NCBI GenBank assembly: GCA_041484095.1
Contig: JBGPGW010000061.1
Location: 1 to 14,424, forward strand
Direction: 5' to 3'
Length of the DNA stretch: 14,424 nt
Origin: JBGPGW01 sp041484095
Lineage (GTDB): Bacteria; Pseudomonadota; Alphaproteobacteria; CADEGL01
Under the pieces are notes generated by a model. The model had not been told where the DNA came from and did not search any database. It saw only the letters and a program-made list of their open reading frames with translations. A program made the position numbers and the translations under genes. Positions 1 through 6,043 of the stretch are shown here, piece by piece (positions within the stretch are counted from its first letter, which is position 1; each line of letters starts with the position of its first letter).

Positions 1-1
1 C

Positions 2-61
2 CCTGAATCAGAAGGCTTTTTCGCCAAGGTGAAGGAGCTGTGGGATGATCTTCGCGACTGA
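2..61 (+). CDS. dnaJ: C-terminal fragment, probably chaperone DnaJ (partial)
   Basis: An open frame enters from the left edge and ends at TGA 59-61, giving the 19-residue tail PESEGFFAKVKELWDDLRD. The GFF-x-K-V-K-x-hydrophobic pattern followed by an acidic end resembles the extreme C terminus of alphaproteobacterial DnaJ, the Hsp40 co-chaperone that delivers unfolded clients to DnaK and stimulates its ATPase. The neighbour supports this: dnaK-dnaJ-dapB order is known from several alphaproteobacteria. No J-domain or zinc-finger residues fall inside the window, so the name rests on a short tail plus context. Another acidic-tailed protein is possible. Confidence 0.55.
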   Translation, partial: PESEGFFAKVKELWDDLRD

Positions 62-98
62 GGCCTGAACCGCCCAGGGGCCCCCGACGGAACGCTCC

Positions 99-129
99 TT
101 GTCGATGCCCCAGGTGCTCCGGCTACAAT
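99..129 (+). promoter_or_regulatory. Possible sigma-70 promoter for dapB
   Basis: TACAAT at 124-129 is a good -10 match. TTGTCG at 99-104 could be the -35, but the 19-base spacer is longer than ideal. Transcription would start near 136, leaving a short leader that carries the GGGGAGGG ribosome site at 141-147. The promoter would give dapB expression independent of dnaJ. This is prediction only. Confidence 0.3.
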
Positions 130-152
130 AAGGCCGGAACGGGGAGGGCATC

Positions 153-971
153 ATGGCAGGGACGACGATGCGAATGGGCGTTGCCGGCGGCGCCGGTCGG
201 ATGGGGCGAATGCTGATCCGAGAGATCGGGGCGACGGAGGGTGCCGTCTTGGGGGCGGCGACCGAACGGCCCGGCCACTCCGATCTCGGCAAGGACGCCG
301 GCGAACTTGCCGGGGCGGGCGCATCGGGGATCAAGATCGGCCCCGATTCGGCCGTCCTGTTCACCGCCTGCGATGCGGTCCTCGATTTCACGAACCCGGA
401 GACGACCATGGCCCATGCGGCCCTGGCCGCACAGGCGCGGGTGGTGCATGTCATCGGCACGACCGGCCTGAACGCGCAACAGGAAGCGGAACTGAAACGC
501 GCGGCGAAACATACGGCGATTGTCTACGCCCCCAATATGAGCGTCGGCGTCAATCTTCTCATGGCGCTCGTCCAACGCGTGGCGGGCATCTTGGGCCCCG
601 ACTACGACATCGAGATTGTCGAAATGCATCACCGCCACAAAGTCGATGCACCGTCAGGGACGGCGCTCGGGCTTGGGCGGGCCGCCGCGGCCGGCCGCGG
701 CGTGGCGCTCGATTCGGTTGCGGCGCGAGGACGCGATGGACATACGGGACCACGCCGGCGCGGCGATATTGGCTTTGCCGTCCTGCGAGGCGGGGACGTG
801 GTCGGCGATCACTCGGTGGTTTTCGCGGGAGCGGCCGAGCGCATCGAACTCACGCACCGCGCGGCAGGGCGTGAGCTCTATGCCCGCGGCGCAGTCCGCG
901 CCGCTCTATGGGCGCGCGACAAGGGGCCCGGGTTCTACAGCATGGCGGACGTGCTTGGCCTCGGATCGTAG
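153..971 (+). CDS. dapB: 4-hydroxy-tetrahydrodipicolinate reductase DapB
   Basis: DapB reduces 4-hydroxy-tetrahydrodipicolinate to tetrahydrodipicolinate with NAD(P)H, the second committed step of the diaminopimelate/lysine pathway in the cytoplasm. The 272-residue product is full length for the family. The Rossmann nucleotide-binding loop GVAGGAGRMG is near residues 9-18, and VIGTTGLN follows in the first domain. The catalytic stretch HHRHKVDAPSGTA places His159 and Lys163 at the same numbers as the E. coli catalytic residues. The RGDIGFAVLRGGDVVGDH stretch is typical of the substrate domain. ATG 153 is chosen because GGGGAGGG at 141-147 lies five bases upstream; an in-frame ATG at 168 would sit too far from it. 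The gene follows the probable dnaJ end by 91 bases and converges on the EamA gene with a seven-base gap. Confidence 0.97.
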   Translation: MAGTTMRMGVAGGAGRMGRMLIREIGATEGAVLGAATERPGHSDLGKDAGELAGAGASGIKIGPDSAVLFTACDAVLDFTNPETTMAHAALAAQARVVHVIGTTGLNAQQEAELKRAAKHTAIVYAPNMSVGVNLLMALVQRVAGILGPDYDIEIVEMHHRHKVDAPSGTALGLGRAAAAGRGVALDSVAARGRDGHTGPRRRGDIGFAVLRGGDVVGDHSVVFAGAAERIELTHRAAGRELYARGAVRAALWARDKGPGFYSMADVLGLGS

Positions 972-978
972 GATTGCC

Positions 979-1857
979 CTACCGGCCTCGGGCGAGGCCG
1001 ACCGCGCCGACACCGACGAGGATAAGGGCTAGCGCCGCGACATCGGCCCAGTGCAGCGGTTCCGAAAGAACGGTGACGGCAAGAAGGACGCCGACGGCGG
1101 GGGTAAGATAGTTGACGGTCGACACATAGGTCGGTCCCGTGCGCTCGAAAAGCTTAAAGAACAGGATCAGCCCCAGTCCCGTCGAGACGAGTCCCAGCAC
1201 GATCGTCGCAAGAATCGAGGTAAGGCTTGGCTCGATCATCCAAGCCCGGTCGGCGGCGAGGCTTGCCGGGATAAGGACCGCCGAGGCGCCGATCAGAACG
1301 GCCGAGCCCGCGGCGGACAGATTGAGGCCGCGCGTTCCGCGCGCAAAGATGTTGGTCAGCGCGTAGGAAAAGGCCGCGCCGATAACGGCGGCAAATCCAG
1401 CGAGATTGTGGTCAAGATCATTGAACGCAGACGGCCCAACCAGCACGACGATTCCAGTACATCCAAGCAGAAGACCAAACGCGGCCATGGCCGAGAGCCG
1501 CTCCGTCCGCAGCACAAGCTGCGACAAGAGGGCGGTGAAAATCGGAACGGCGCCGATGGCGATCGCCGTTGCGCCGGCATCGATCCGTTGCTGGCCGAAG
1601 GCGATCAGAAACGGCGGCAGGACATATCCGAAAAGACTCACCGGCAGAAGAGCGCGCCATGTCGACAGCTCTCGCGGAATACGGACCCGCGTCATCCAAG
1701 CGAAGCCAAGAAGCAACATCAAGGCAGACAGGATCCGCACGGCAGCCACCATCAAAGGCGGCATGGTCGCGACGGCCAGCTTGATCAGCAAGTTCGAGGC
1801 GCCCCAGACGAAGGCCAAGAGTATGAGAAGCACGACATTGCGGGCCGAGGCGTTCAT
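979..1857 (-). CDS. DMT-superfamily (EamA) transporter
   Basis: This 292-residue inner-membrane protein has about ten hydrophobic segments arranged as two EamA repeats, one in roughly residues 5-140 and one in 150-290. Family hallmarks are the N-terminal FVWGASNLLIKLA stretch in the first helix, PPLMVAAVRIL in the second, and the second-repeat pattern ending ALALILVGVGAVGLARGR. Members export amino acids, metabolites or drugs, but the substrate cannot be read from sequence. The ATG at 1857 has no strong Shine-Dalgarno match, so the start is moderately certain. It lies 106 bases downstream of the DUF2244 gene on the same strand, possibly as a loose operon, and its 3' end abuts dapB tail to tail. 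Confidence 0.9.
   Translation of the reverse strand: MNASARNVVLLILLAFVWGASNLLIKLAVATMPPLMVAAVRILSALMLLLGFAWMTRVRIPRELSTWRALLPVSLFGYVLPPFLIAFGQQRIDAGATAIAIGAVPIFTALLSQLVLRTERLSAMAAFGLLLGCTGIVVLVGPSAFNDLDHNLAGFAAVIGAAFSYALTNIFARGTRGLNLSAAGSAVLIGASAVLIPASLAADRAWMIEPSLTSILATIVLGLVSTGLGLILFFKLFERTGPTYVSTVNYLTPAVGVLLAVTVLSEPLHWADVAALALILVGVGAVGLARGR
983..1000. terminator. Possible GC-rich hairpin between dapB and the EamA gene
   Basis: CGGCCTC at 983-989 pairs perfectly with GAGGCCG at 994-1000 around a GGGC loop. It lies 11 bases after the dapB stop and inside the last codons of the convergent EamA gene. It could slow or end transcription from dapB. No T-run follows on either strand, so it is not a classical intrinsic terminator, and the coding role may explain part of the symmetry. 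Confidence 0.3.
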
Positions 1858-1890
1858 CGGAGAATGCGCCAGACGCCGCCGTCGCGATTG

Positions 1891-1906
1891 CCGGCGGAGA
1901 CGCCGG
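1891..1906. repeat. Short inverted repeat between the DUF2244 and EamA genes
   Basis: CCGGCG at 1891-1896 and CGCCGG at 1901-1906 form a six-base-pair stem with a four-base loop, in the 106-base gap between two minus-strand genes. It could partly terminate the DUF2244 transcript or shape the EamA leader. There is no T-run. In GC-rich DNA such a stem can arise by chance. Confidence 0.25.
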
Positions 1907-1963
1907 TCAAGCGGTCCCGCGCCGCGCGCTGGCTGCGGTCTGCACGTTGCCTAACCGCGGCAT

Positions 1964-2458
1964 TCACGAGACGAATGGCTCGCGGGCGGCGGCAAGGGCG
2001 CTGCGCAGGGCCTTGGCGAGATCCGAGCGCTCGCCGGGCGAAAGGAACGATCCGACCGCCACCGCCCGTCCGTGGGAGCTGAGGGTCAATGCGCCATTCG
2101 AGAGCGGCCGCTCTTCGAGCTGGACGCGCAGCCAATAGGGTTGGAACGTCCAGCGATGAACATGTCCGCCCGGCAATCGACGTTCGACAGAGAGCTCGCT
2201 TCGAGTGAGCCGAATGGTCTCGTAGAGATGGGCGCTCCGATAACTCGAGCGGAATGCGACATAGATAAGCAGAACGTCCAGGCCGAAGAACCCGAAGACC
2301 GGCCACGCGCCTTCGAGTAGAAAAAAAAGACCGGCAAAAAAGCTGATGGCGGACACGACGATCATGAGAACAAGGAAGCCAAGGGGCCCCAGGCTTCGGT
2401 GCGGGACAAGCACCGCGTCGAACAAGGGCGCGTCTTCTTGCTGTTGTGCGTCTATCAT
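1964..2458 (-). CDS. DUF2244 domain-containing membrane protein
   Basis: The 164-residue product matches the DUF2244 pattern. It has a short polar N terminus with LVPHRSLGPLGFLVLM, two closely spaced hydrophobic helices at about residues 28-70, then a soluble domain containing SAHLYETIRLTRSELSVER, a P-G-G-x-x-x-x-W turn and the PYWLRVQLEE stretch. The C terminus includes LSSHGRAVAVGSFLSPGER, typical of the family's end. The biochemical role is unknown; a small integral membrane protein with a cytoplasmic beta-rich domain is the likely shape. It is divergent from nth with an 89-base gap, an arrangement I believe recurs in alphaproteobacteria. The ATG at 2458 lacks an obvious Shine-Dalgarno site. 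Confidence 0.88.
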   Translation of the reverse strand: MIDAQQQEDAPLFDAVLVPHRSLGPLGFLVLMIVVSAISFFAGLFFLLEGAWPVFGFFGLDVLLIYVAFRSSYRSAHLYETIRLTRSELSVERRLPGGHVHRWTFQPYWLRVQLEERPLSNGALTLSSHGRAVAVGSFLSPGERSDLAKALRSALAAAREPFVS

Positions 2459-2535
2459 GGTGAGATCATCTGATTCGGCGGGCGATCACGGCAAGGCGCG
2501 GCGGTCGATGGCTTCTCCTGCCGAGGTAGTGTGGG

Positions 2536-2541
2536 TAAAAT
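2536..2541 (+). promoter_or_regulatory. Possible -10 element for a leaderless nth transcript
   Basis: TAAAAT at 2536-2541 resembles a -10 box and ends six bases before the nth ATG at 2548. A start seven bases downstream would fall on the A of the ATG. No Shine-Dalgarno sequence precedes the gene, which fits leaderless initiation. No convincing -35 was found. Confidence 0.3.
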
Positions 2542-2547
2542 CGTAGC

Positions 2548-3183
2548 ATGACCCCCGCAAACGTGAATGAGCTTTTCCATCGCCTGGCCGCAAACGGTCC
2601 CGCGCCCAAGACCGAGCTCGAGTACGAGAACGCTTTCACGCTGCTCGTCGCTGTCGTCTTGTCGGCTCAGGCGACGGATGCGGGTGTCAACAAGGCGACG
2701 CCGGCGCTGTTTGCAGTCGCCGATACGCCGGAAAAGATGCTCGCCCTCGGCGAGATGCGGCTAAAGACCTACGTCAAGACAATCGGCCTCTACAATTCAA
2801 AGGCGAAGAACATCATCGCTTTGTCGCGGTTCCTTCTGGATCGTCATGGCGGAGCGGTTCCCCGTGATCGGGCGTCGCTTGAAGCGCTGCCGGGCGTGGG
2901 GCGCAAGACAGCGAGCGTCGTGCTCAACGAAGCGTTTGGTGAATCAACGATCGCGGTCGATACCCATGTGTTTCGCGTCTCGAACCGCACAGGCCTGGCG
3001 TCGGGCAAGACGCCTCATGCGGTTGAAGAGAAGCTCAATGTCTGCGTGCCGGAGAAGTGGAGAAAGGGTGCGCACCATTGGCTTCTTCTCCACGGCCGCT
3101 ATGTCTGCAAGGCGCGAAAGCCGGCATGCCCGACCTGCATCATCCGGTCGCTATGCGCATTCAAGGCGAAGACGCGCGAATAG
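2548..3183 (+). CDS. nth: Endonuclease III (DNA glycosylase/AP lyase)
   Basis: Nth removes oxidised pyrimidines from DNA and nicks the abasic site by beta-elimination, starting base excision repair. The 211 residues match the usual length. LSAQATD and KTIGLYNSKAKNI are family signatures. The helix-hairpin-helix reads LPGVGRKTA with catalytic Lys120, and IAVDTHVFR carries catalytic Asp138. The C-terminal iron-sulfur site has Cys187, Cys194, Cys197 and Cys203 (C-x6-C-x2-C-x5-C), all at E. coli positions. The ATG at 2548 aligns with the expected N terminus but has no ribosome site; TAAAAT just upstream raises the option of a leaderless message. The gene stands alone, divergent from DUF2244 and convergent with the bactofilin. 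Confidence 0.97.
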   Translation: MTPANVNELFHRLAANGPAPKTELEYENAFTLLVAVVLSAQATDAGVNKATPALFAVADTPEKMLALGEMRLKTYVKTIGLYNSKAKNIIALSRFLLDRHGGAVPRDRASLEALPGVGRKTASVVLNEAFGESTIAVDTHVFRVSNRTGLASGKTPHAVEEKLNVCVPEKWRKGAHHWLLLHGRYVCKARKPACPTCIIRSLCAFKAKTRE

Positions 3184-3278
3184 CCGCGGCCTAGAGGTGC
3201 GTCGAATGCGGTTTATGTCGCGCGCAACGGCGTGGCGCCCGTGTCGTTTGGCCAGCTGACGCTGCGCGGAGGGCGCGG

Positions 3279-3305
3279 GGTGCGACACCCAGGAGGTGTC
3301 GCACC
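3279..3305. terminator. Perfect 11-bp hairpin in the nth/bactofilin convergent gap
   Basis: GGTGCGACACC at 3279-3289 pairs perfectly with GGTGTCGCACC at 3295-3305 around a five-base CAGGA loop. Below it, CGCGG at 3274-3278 can pair with CCGCG at 3309-3313 if GTG at 3306-3308 bulges. It sits in the 194-base gap between two convergent genes, about 95 bases after the nth stop, and is the only strong structure there. A bidirectional terminator is the simplest reading, although neither strand has a clear T-run. A dispersed palindromic repeat is an alternative. No gene was seen in the rest of the gap. Confidence 0.5.
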
Positions 3306-3377
3306 GTGCCGCGTTACTTAAATTCGATCGAGGGCGAACGGCGCCGTCGTCGCCCCAACCCAGGCGGTTGAGGCGGA

Positions 3378-4025
3378 TTATGAACCGTCCGAACGCCCCG
3401 ATTCGCCAATTGCGATGGCTGGCGTGCCACTGCCGATGACGCGTTGCTGCTTCGGCGGGCCCATGCTCGTCACTTGGCCAGTCAATTCGCCGCCGCACTC
3501 GATCTCAAGGCGTCCGTATCGTACTTCGCCGTCAACCCGTCCCGTCGAACGAATCAACAAACGGTCGTGGACCGTGAGCGTGCCCTGGAACTGCCCAGAG
3601 ATTTCCGCGCCGTCGATTTCCGCATTGCCTTTGAAGGCGCCGGTCTGGGCGATCGAAATCTCGTGACAGTCCGAGACATTGGCCTGCACGCGGCCTTCGA
3701 CGATGAGCTTGTCGCACGAACTGATTTCACCGCTCAGGCTGATGTCCCGACCGACGATGAGACGCTTGCCTTCGCTTGGCGTCGCGGTGGGGCGTGCGTC
3801 CCGGCGCGGGAGTCCCGGCGCTTCCACCACAGGGCGCCGGATCGGCTCGACAGATGCCGACGGTTGCGCCATCGCAGGTGAATGTGATGTTGGATTTGGC
3901 TTCGCCGTCATGCCGGTTCCCTGGGTCAAGGGCTTTGGTTTGGATATGGACTCGGCAATTGATTTACTGGATTCGGACGTCGCCAGCGGCGTCTCGCCCT
4001 CTTCGCCTTTCTTTTTCCACAGCAC
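3378..4025 (-). CDS. Bactofilin family polymer-forming cytoskeletal protein
   Basis: Bactofilins self-assemble without nucleotide into filaments that scaffold cell-shape, stalk or envelope enzymes at the membrane. The roughly 215-residue product has a polar, Pro/Ser/Thr-rich, probably disordered N-terminal part (about 1-85) and a right-handed beta-helix core (about 87-190). The core starts RLIVGRDISLSGEI and runs through repeated hydrophobic-G-x-hydrophobic turns such as LIVEGRVQANV, AFKGNAEIDG and GRVDGEVRYGRLEIE. A short Gly/Ser-rich tail follows. GTG at 4025 is preferred because AGGAGG at 4034-4039 lies eight bases upstream. The in-frame GTG at 4034, three codons earlier, overlaps that site. 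It is 47 or more bases downstream of the EI24-like gene on the same strand. No membrane segment is visible. Confidence 0.9.
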   Translation of the reverse strand: MLWKKKGEEGETPLATSESSKSIAESISKPKPLTQGTGMTAKPNPTSHSPAMAQPSASVEPIRRPVVEAPGLPRRDARPTATPSEGKRLIVGRDISLSGEISSCDKLIVEGRVQANVSDCHEISIAQTGAFKGNAEIDGAEISGQFQGTLTVHDRLLIRSTGRVDGEVRYGRLEIECGGELTGQVTSMGPPKQQRVIGSGTPAIAIGESGRSDGS

Positions 4026-4033
4026 GGTTCCCA

Positions 4034-4039
4034 CCTCCT
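4034..4039 (-). promoter_or_regulatory. Ribosome binding site that fixes the bactofilin start
   Basis: On the minus strand this reads AGGAGG, a full Shine-Dalgarno core, eight bases before GTG 4025-4023. The alternative GTG 4034-4032 overlaps the site by one base and is therefore unlikely to be used. Confidence 0.75.
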
Positions 4040-4081
4040 GACGTTCACTGCTGTTTACAGTTTCATTCGAGACTTACGCGC

Positions 4082-4774
4082 TCATTCTAACCTTATGCGT
4101 CGACTGAGACGACGCAACATCCGGTAGACGTGTACCATAAACGCTGTGGCAATGAGCGGCGTCAAGATGTTTGCTACCGGGATGCTCATGAGGACAGCGA
4201 TCCATACTCCCGCAACAAAGAGCCGCCCACGATGCAGCCGGTAGATCTGGCGCGCCATAGCGGGCTCAAGATGACGCAGAGCGACGAGCTCGAAGTATTC
4301 CCTGCCCAATAGGTAGCCATTTACCCCATAAAACAACAAGAGGTTAAATGGCGGAATCCAGAGAAGGAGAATATATATCGGTAATATCAATAAATTAACT
4401 CCGGCGACCAGCGCCGTGAACCGGGCGGCGACGCCGAGCGCTTCCGCGATGCTTTGGTGCCGGCCGGGCGGCAATCCGGGATAGTGGCGGGCCTCCACGG
4501 ATGCCGCGACCTCTTCAAGGAAGAAGCTCGAGATCAGCCCGACCACAGCCGGAAAGAGGAGAACCGTGAGGGCGATGACGGTTAGTCCGCCCAGGACATG
4601 GGTCAGCCAATCCAGCCAGAGAAAGTCGAACAAATGCAATTCGGCCAATAGGATAGAAAAGCCAAGACAGAGCGCTCCGAGCAGGCCGAGCGACAAAAGA
4701 ACGCTCTTCCACATCACGGCGCGAATATCGGGCTCGAGAATGGCCGAGGCGGATTTGAGTAATAGGGAAATCAC
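4082..4774 (-). CDS. EI24/CysZ-like integral membrane protein
   Basis: The 230-residue protein has four or more long hydrophobic stretches (about 22-48, 58-88, 115-150 and 185-215). It carries the EI24-domain landmark GYLLGREYFELVALRH near residue 155, preceded by WIPPFNLLLFYGVNG. EI24-domain proteins include CysZ, a sulfate uptake channel; many alphaproteobacterial members are only distant relatives, so sulfate transport is a possibility and not a call. GTG 4774 gives the start; an overlapping ATG at 4776 is in another frame. The stretch around 4310-4400 is markedly richer in A and T than its surroundings and uses TTA and ATA codons that are scarce in neighbouring genes. The gene lies upstream of the bactofilin on the same strand and is divergent from the kinase. 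Confidence 0.82.
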   Translation of the reverse strand: MISLLLKSASAILEPDIRAVMWKSVLLSLGLLGALCLGFSILLAELHLFDFLWLDWLTHVLGGLTVIALTVLLFPAVVGLISSFFLEEVAASVEARHYPGLPPGRHQSIAEALGVAARFTALVAGVNLLILPIYILLLWIPPFNLLLFYGVNGYLLGREYFELVALRHLEPAMARQIYRLHRGRLFVAGVWIAVLMSIPVANILTPLIATAFMVHVYRMLRRLSRRIRLE

Positions 4775-4864
4775 ATTTGTCGTCCGCTCAATCGCCCGAT
4801 GACACGCCGTCTATGCGACCCGATTCGAACTGGCGAAACGATGGCGATTGTTTTGAATACAAGA

Positions 4865-4905
4865 TATCGCCGTAAATGACCTCCTTAATACCACATATTG
4901 CCGTA
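4865..4905 (+). repeat. Direct repeat TAT(C/T)GCCGTA upstream of the kinase
   Basis: TATCGCCGTA at 4865-4874 recurs as TATTGCCGTA at 4896-4905, nine of ten bases identical. The copies are 31 bases apart start to start, close to three helical turns. The second copy overlaps the proposed -35 of the kinase promoter. Same-face spacing fits binding by a regulator, but this could be chance in an AT-richer 181-base intergenic region. Confidence 0.3.
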
Positions 4906-4925
4906 GGGGAGATCAAGGCTATACT
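4898..4925 (+). promoter_or_regulatory. Sigma-70 promoter for the PfkB-family kinase
   Basis: TTGCCG at 4898-4903 and TATACT at 4920-4925, with a 16-base spacer, make the best promoter match in the window. The predicted start near 4932 leaves a leader of about 24 bases holding GGAG at 4946-4949, six bases before GTG 4956. Confidence 0.55.
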
Positions 4926-4955
4926 TGATTAGTATTTCAAAACTCGGAGCAGCGC

Positions 4956-5948
4956 GTGAACACCGGGGCCTTCGATGTTGCCGGCATTGGGAATGCAATT
5001 GTCGATGTGCTCGTGCGCTGCGAGGACAAGCTCCTCGTTGAAAACGGCCTCGCGAAAGGGGCCATGACGCTCATCGATGCCGAGCGTGCCGTGGCGTTGT
5101 ATGAAAAACTCGGCCCGGCCCTTGAGGCCTCGGGCGGTTCCGCCGCCAATACGATGGTCGGCATCGCGTCGCTCGGCGGCAAAGCCGCGTATATCGGAAA
5201 AGTGCGCGACGATCAGCTGGGTCAGGTTTTTCATCACGATATCCGCAAGGCGGGCGTGCATTTCGAAACCAAACCCGCGCGGGGCGGCGCGCCGACGGCC
5301 CGTTGTTTCGTTCTCATCACGCCCGATGCACAGCGGACGCTTCAAACCTTTCTCGGCGTGTCGGCAGAACTCGGCCCGGGCGATATCGATGCAACGCTCA
5401 TCTCGCGCGCCGGCATCACCTATCTCGAGGGGTATCTGTTCGATCCGCCGCTCGCGAAAGCCGCGTTCCGCAAGGCGGCGTCGATTGCCCATGGCGCCGG
5501 CAGAAAAGTGGCGCTGACATTGTCTGACGCCTTCTGTGTCGACCGACATCGGGAGGACTTTCTCGACCTGATCACGGGAGCGGTCGATATTCTCTTCGCG
5601 AACGAGGCCGAGATCATGTCCCTCTTTCGCGTTCACGATTTCGACTCGGCGCTGCAAGCCGTGCGCGGTCATTGTGAGATCGCGGCTTTGACGCGCAGCG
5701 CCAAGGGATCGGTCATCGTCGCCGACGGTGAGATCCACATCATCGATGCCGAGCCGACCAGCGCCGTCGTCGATACGACGGGCGCCGGGGATCTCTTCGC
5801 CGCAGGATTTCTTTTCGGCCTTACGCAAGGCCGCGATGTTGCTGTCGCGGCGCGCATCGGCGCGATCGCCGCAGGCGAAGTCATCGGACATGTCGGTGCC
5901 CGCCCGCAAACCGCGCTCGATCGACTTGTGATGCAGACGCTCTGCTGA
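4956..5948 (+). CDS. PfkB-family kinase, probably adenosine kinase
   Basis: The 330-residue cytoplasmic protein is a ribokinase/PfkB-family sugar or nucleoside kinase. The N terminus FDVAGIGNAIVDVLVRCED and the stretch EASGGSAANTMVGIASLGG are the family's substrate-side motif. The C-terminal signature DTTGAGDLFAAGFLFG places the anion-hole GAG at 276-278 and catalytic Asp279. NEAEIMSLF at about 215 matches the kinase core. Close alphaproteobacterial relatives are usually called adenosine kinase (adenosine + ATP to AMP + ADP); ribokinase or another sugar kinase cannot be excluded. GTG 4956 is chosen because GGAG lies six bases upstream, downstream of a good promoter. The permease gene follows after a 91-base gap. 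Confidence 0.88.
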   Translation: MNTGAFDVAGIGNAIVDVLVRCEDKLLVENGLAKGAMTLIDAERAVALYEKLGPALEASGGSAANTMVGIASLGGKAAYIGKVRDDQLGQVFHHDIRKAGVHFETKPARGGAPTARCFVLITPDAQRTLQTFLGVSAELGPGDIDATLISRAGITYLEGYLFDPPLAKAAFRKAASIAHGAGRKVALTLSDAFCVDRHREDFLDLITGAVDILFANEAEIMSLFRVHDFDSALQAVRGHCEIAALTRSAKGSVIVADGEIHIIDAEPTSAVVDTTGAGDLFAAGFLFGLTQGRDVAVAARIGAIAAGEVIGHVGARPQTALDRLVMQTLC

Positions 5949-6016
5949 CCGGTGCAATGAAGCGATCCTGGTGAATTAGCGCAACCGTAAGGCATCACCC
6001 CCTGATCGAACGTCAC

Positions 6017-6043
6017 ATGCTCTCGAGCCTCCGGCTCGCATGA
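6017..6043 (+). other. Eight-codon leader ORF overlapping the permease start
   Basis: ATG 6017 opens a tiny frame, MLSSLRLA, whose TGA at 6041-6043 overlaps the permease ATG at 6040-6042 as ATGA. Within it, CGAGCC 6024-6029 pairs with GGCTCG 6033-6038 around a TCC loop, ending one base before the permease start. A ribosome translating the leader would melt the hairpin and could re-initiate. There is no clear Shine-Dalgarno site for either start, so use is unproven. Confidence 0.3.

Noticed and set aside
1051..2082. 343-residue plus-strand open frame
   Set aside because: It is antisense to the EamA transporter gene, its translation is a low-complexity Arg/Gly/Asp/Gln mix, and it has no domain pattern. 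It is a shadow caused by high GC.
4866..4890. Minus-strand AAGGAGGTC that looks like a strong ribosome site in the EI24/kinase gap
   Set aside because: No start codon lies at a suitable distance on that strand and no frame follows it.
4929..5957. 342-residue minus-strand open frame
   Set aside because: It lies opposite the PfkB-family kinase, which has all its motifs. The antisense product shows no family features.
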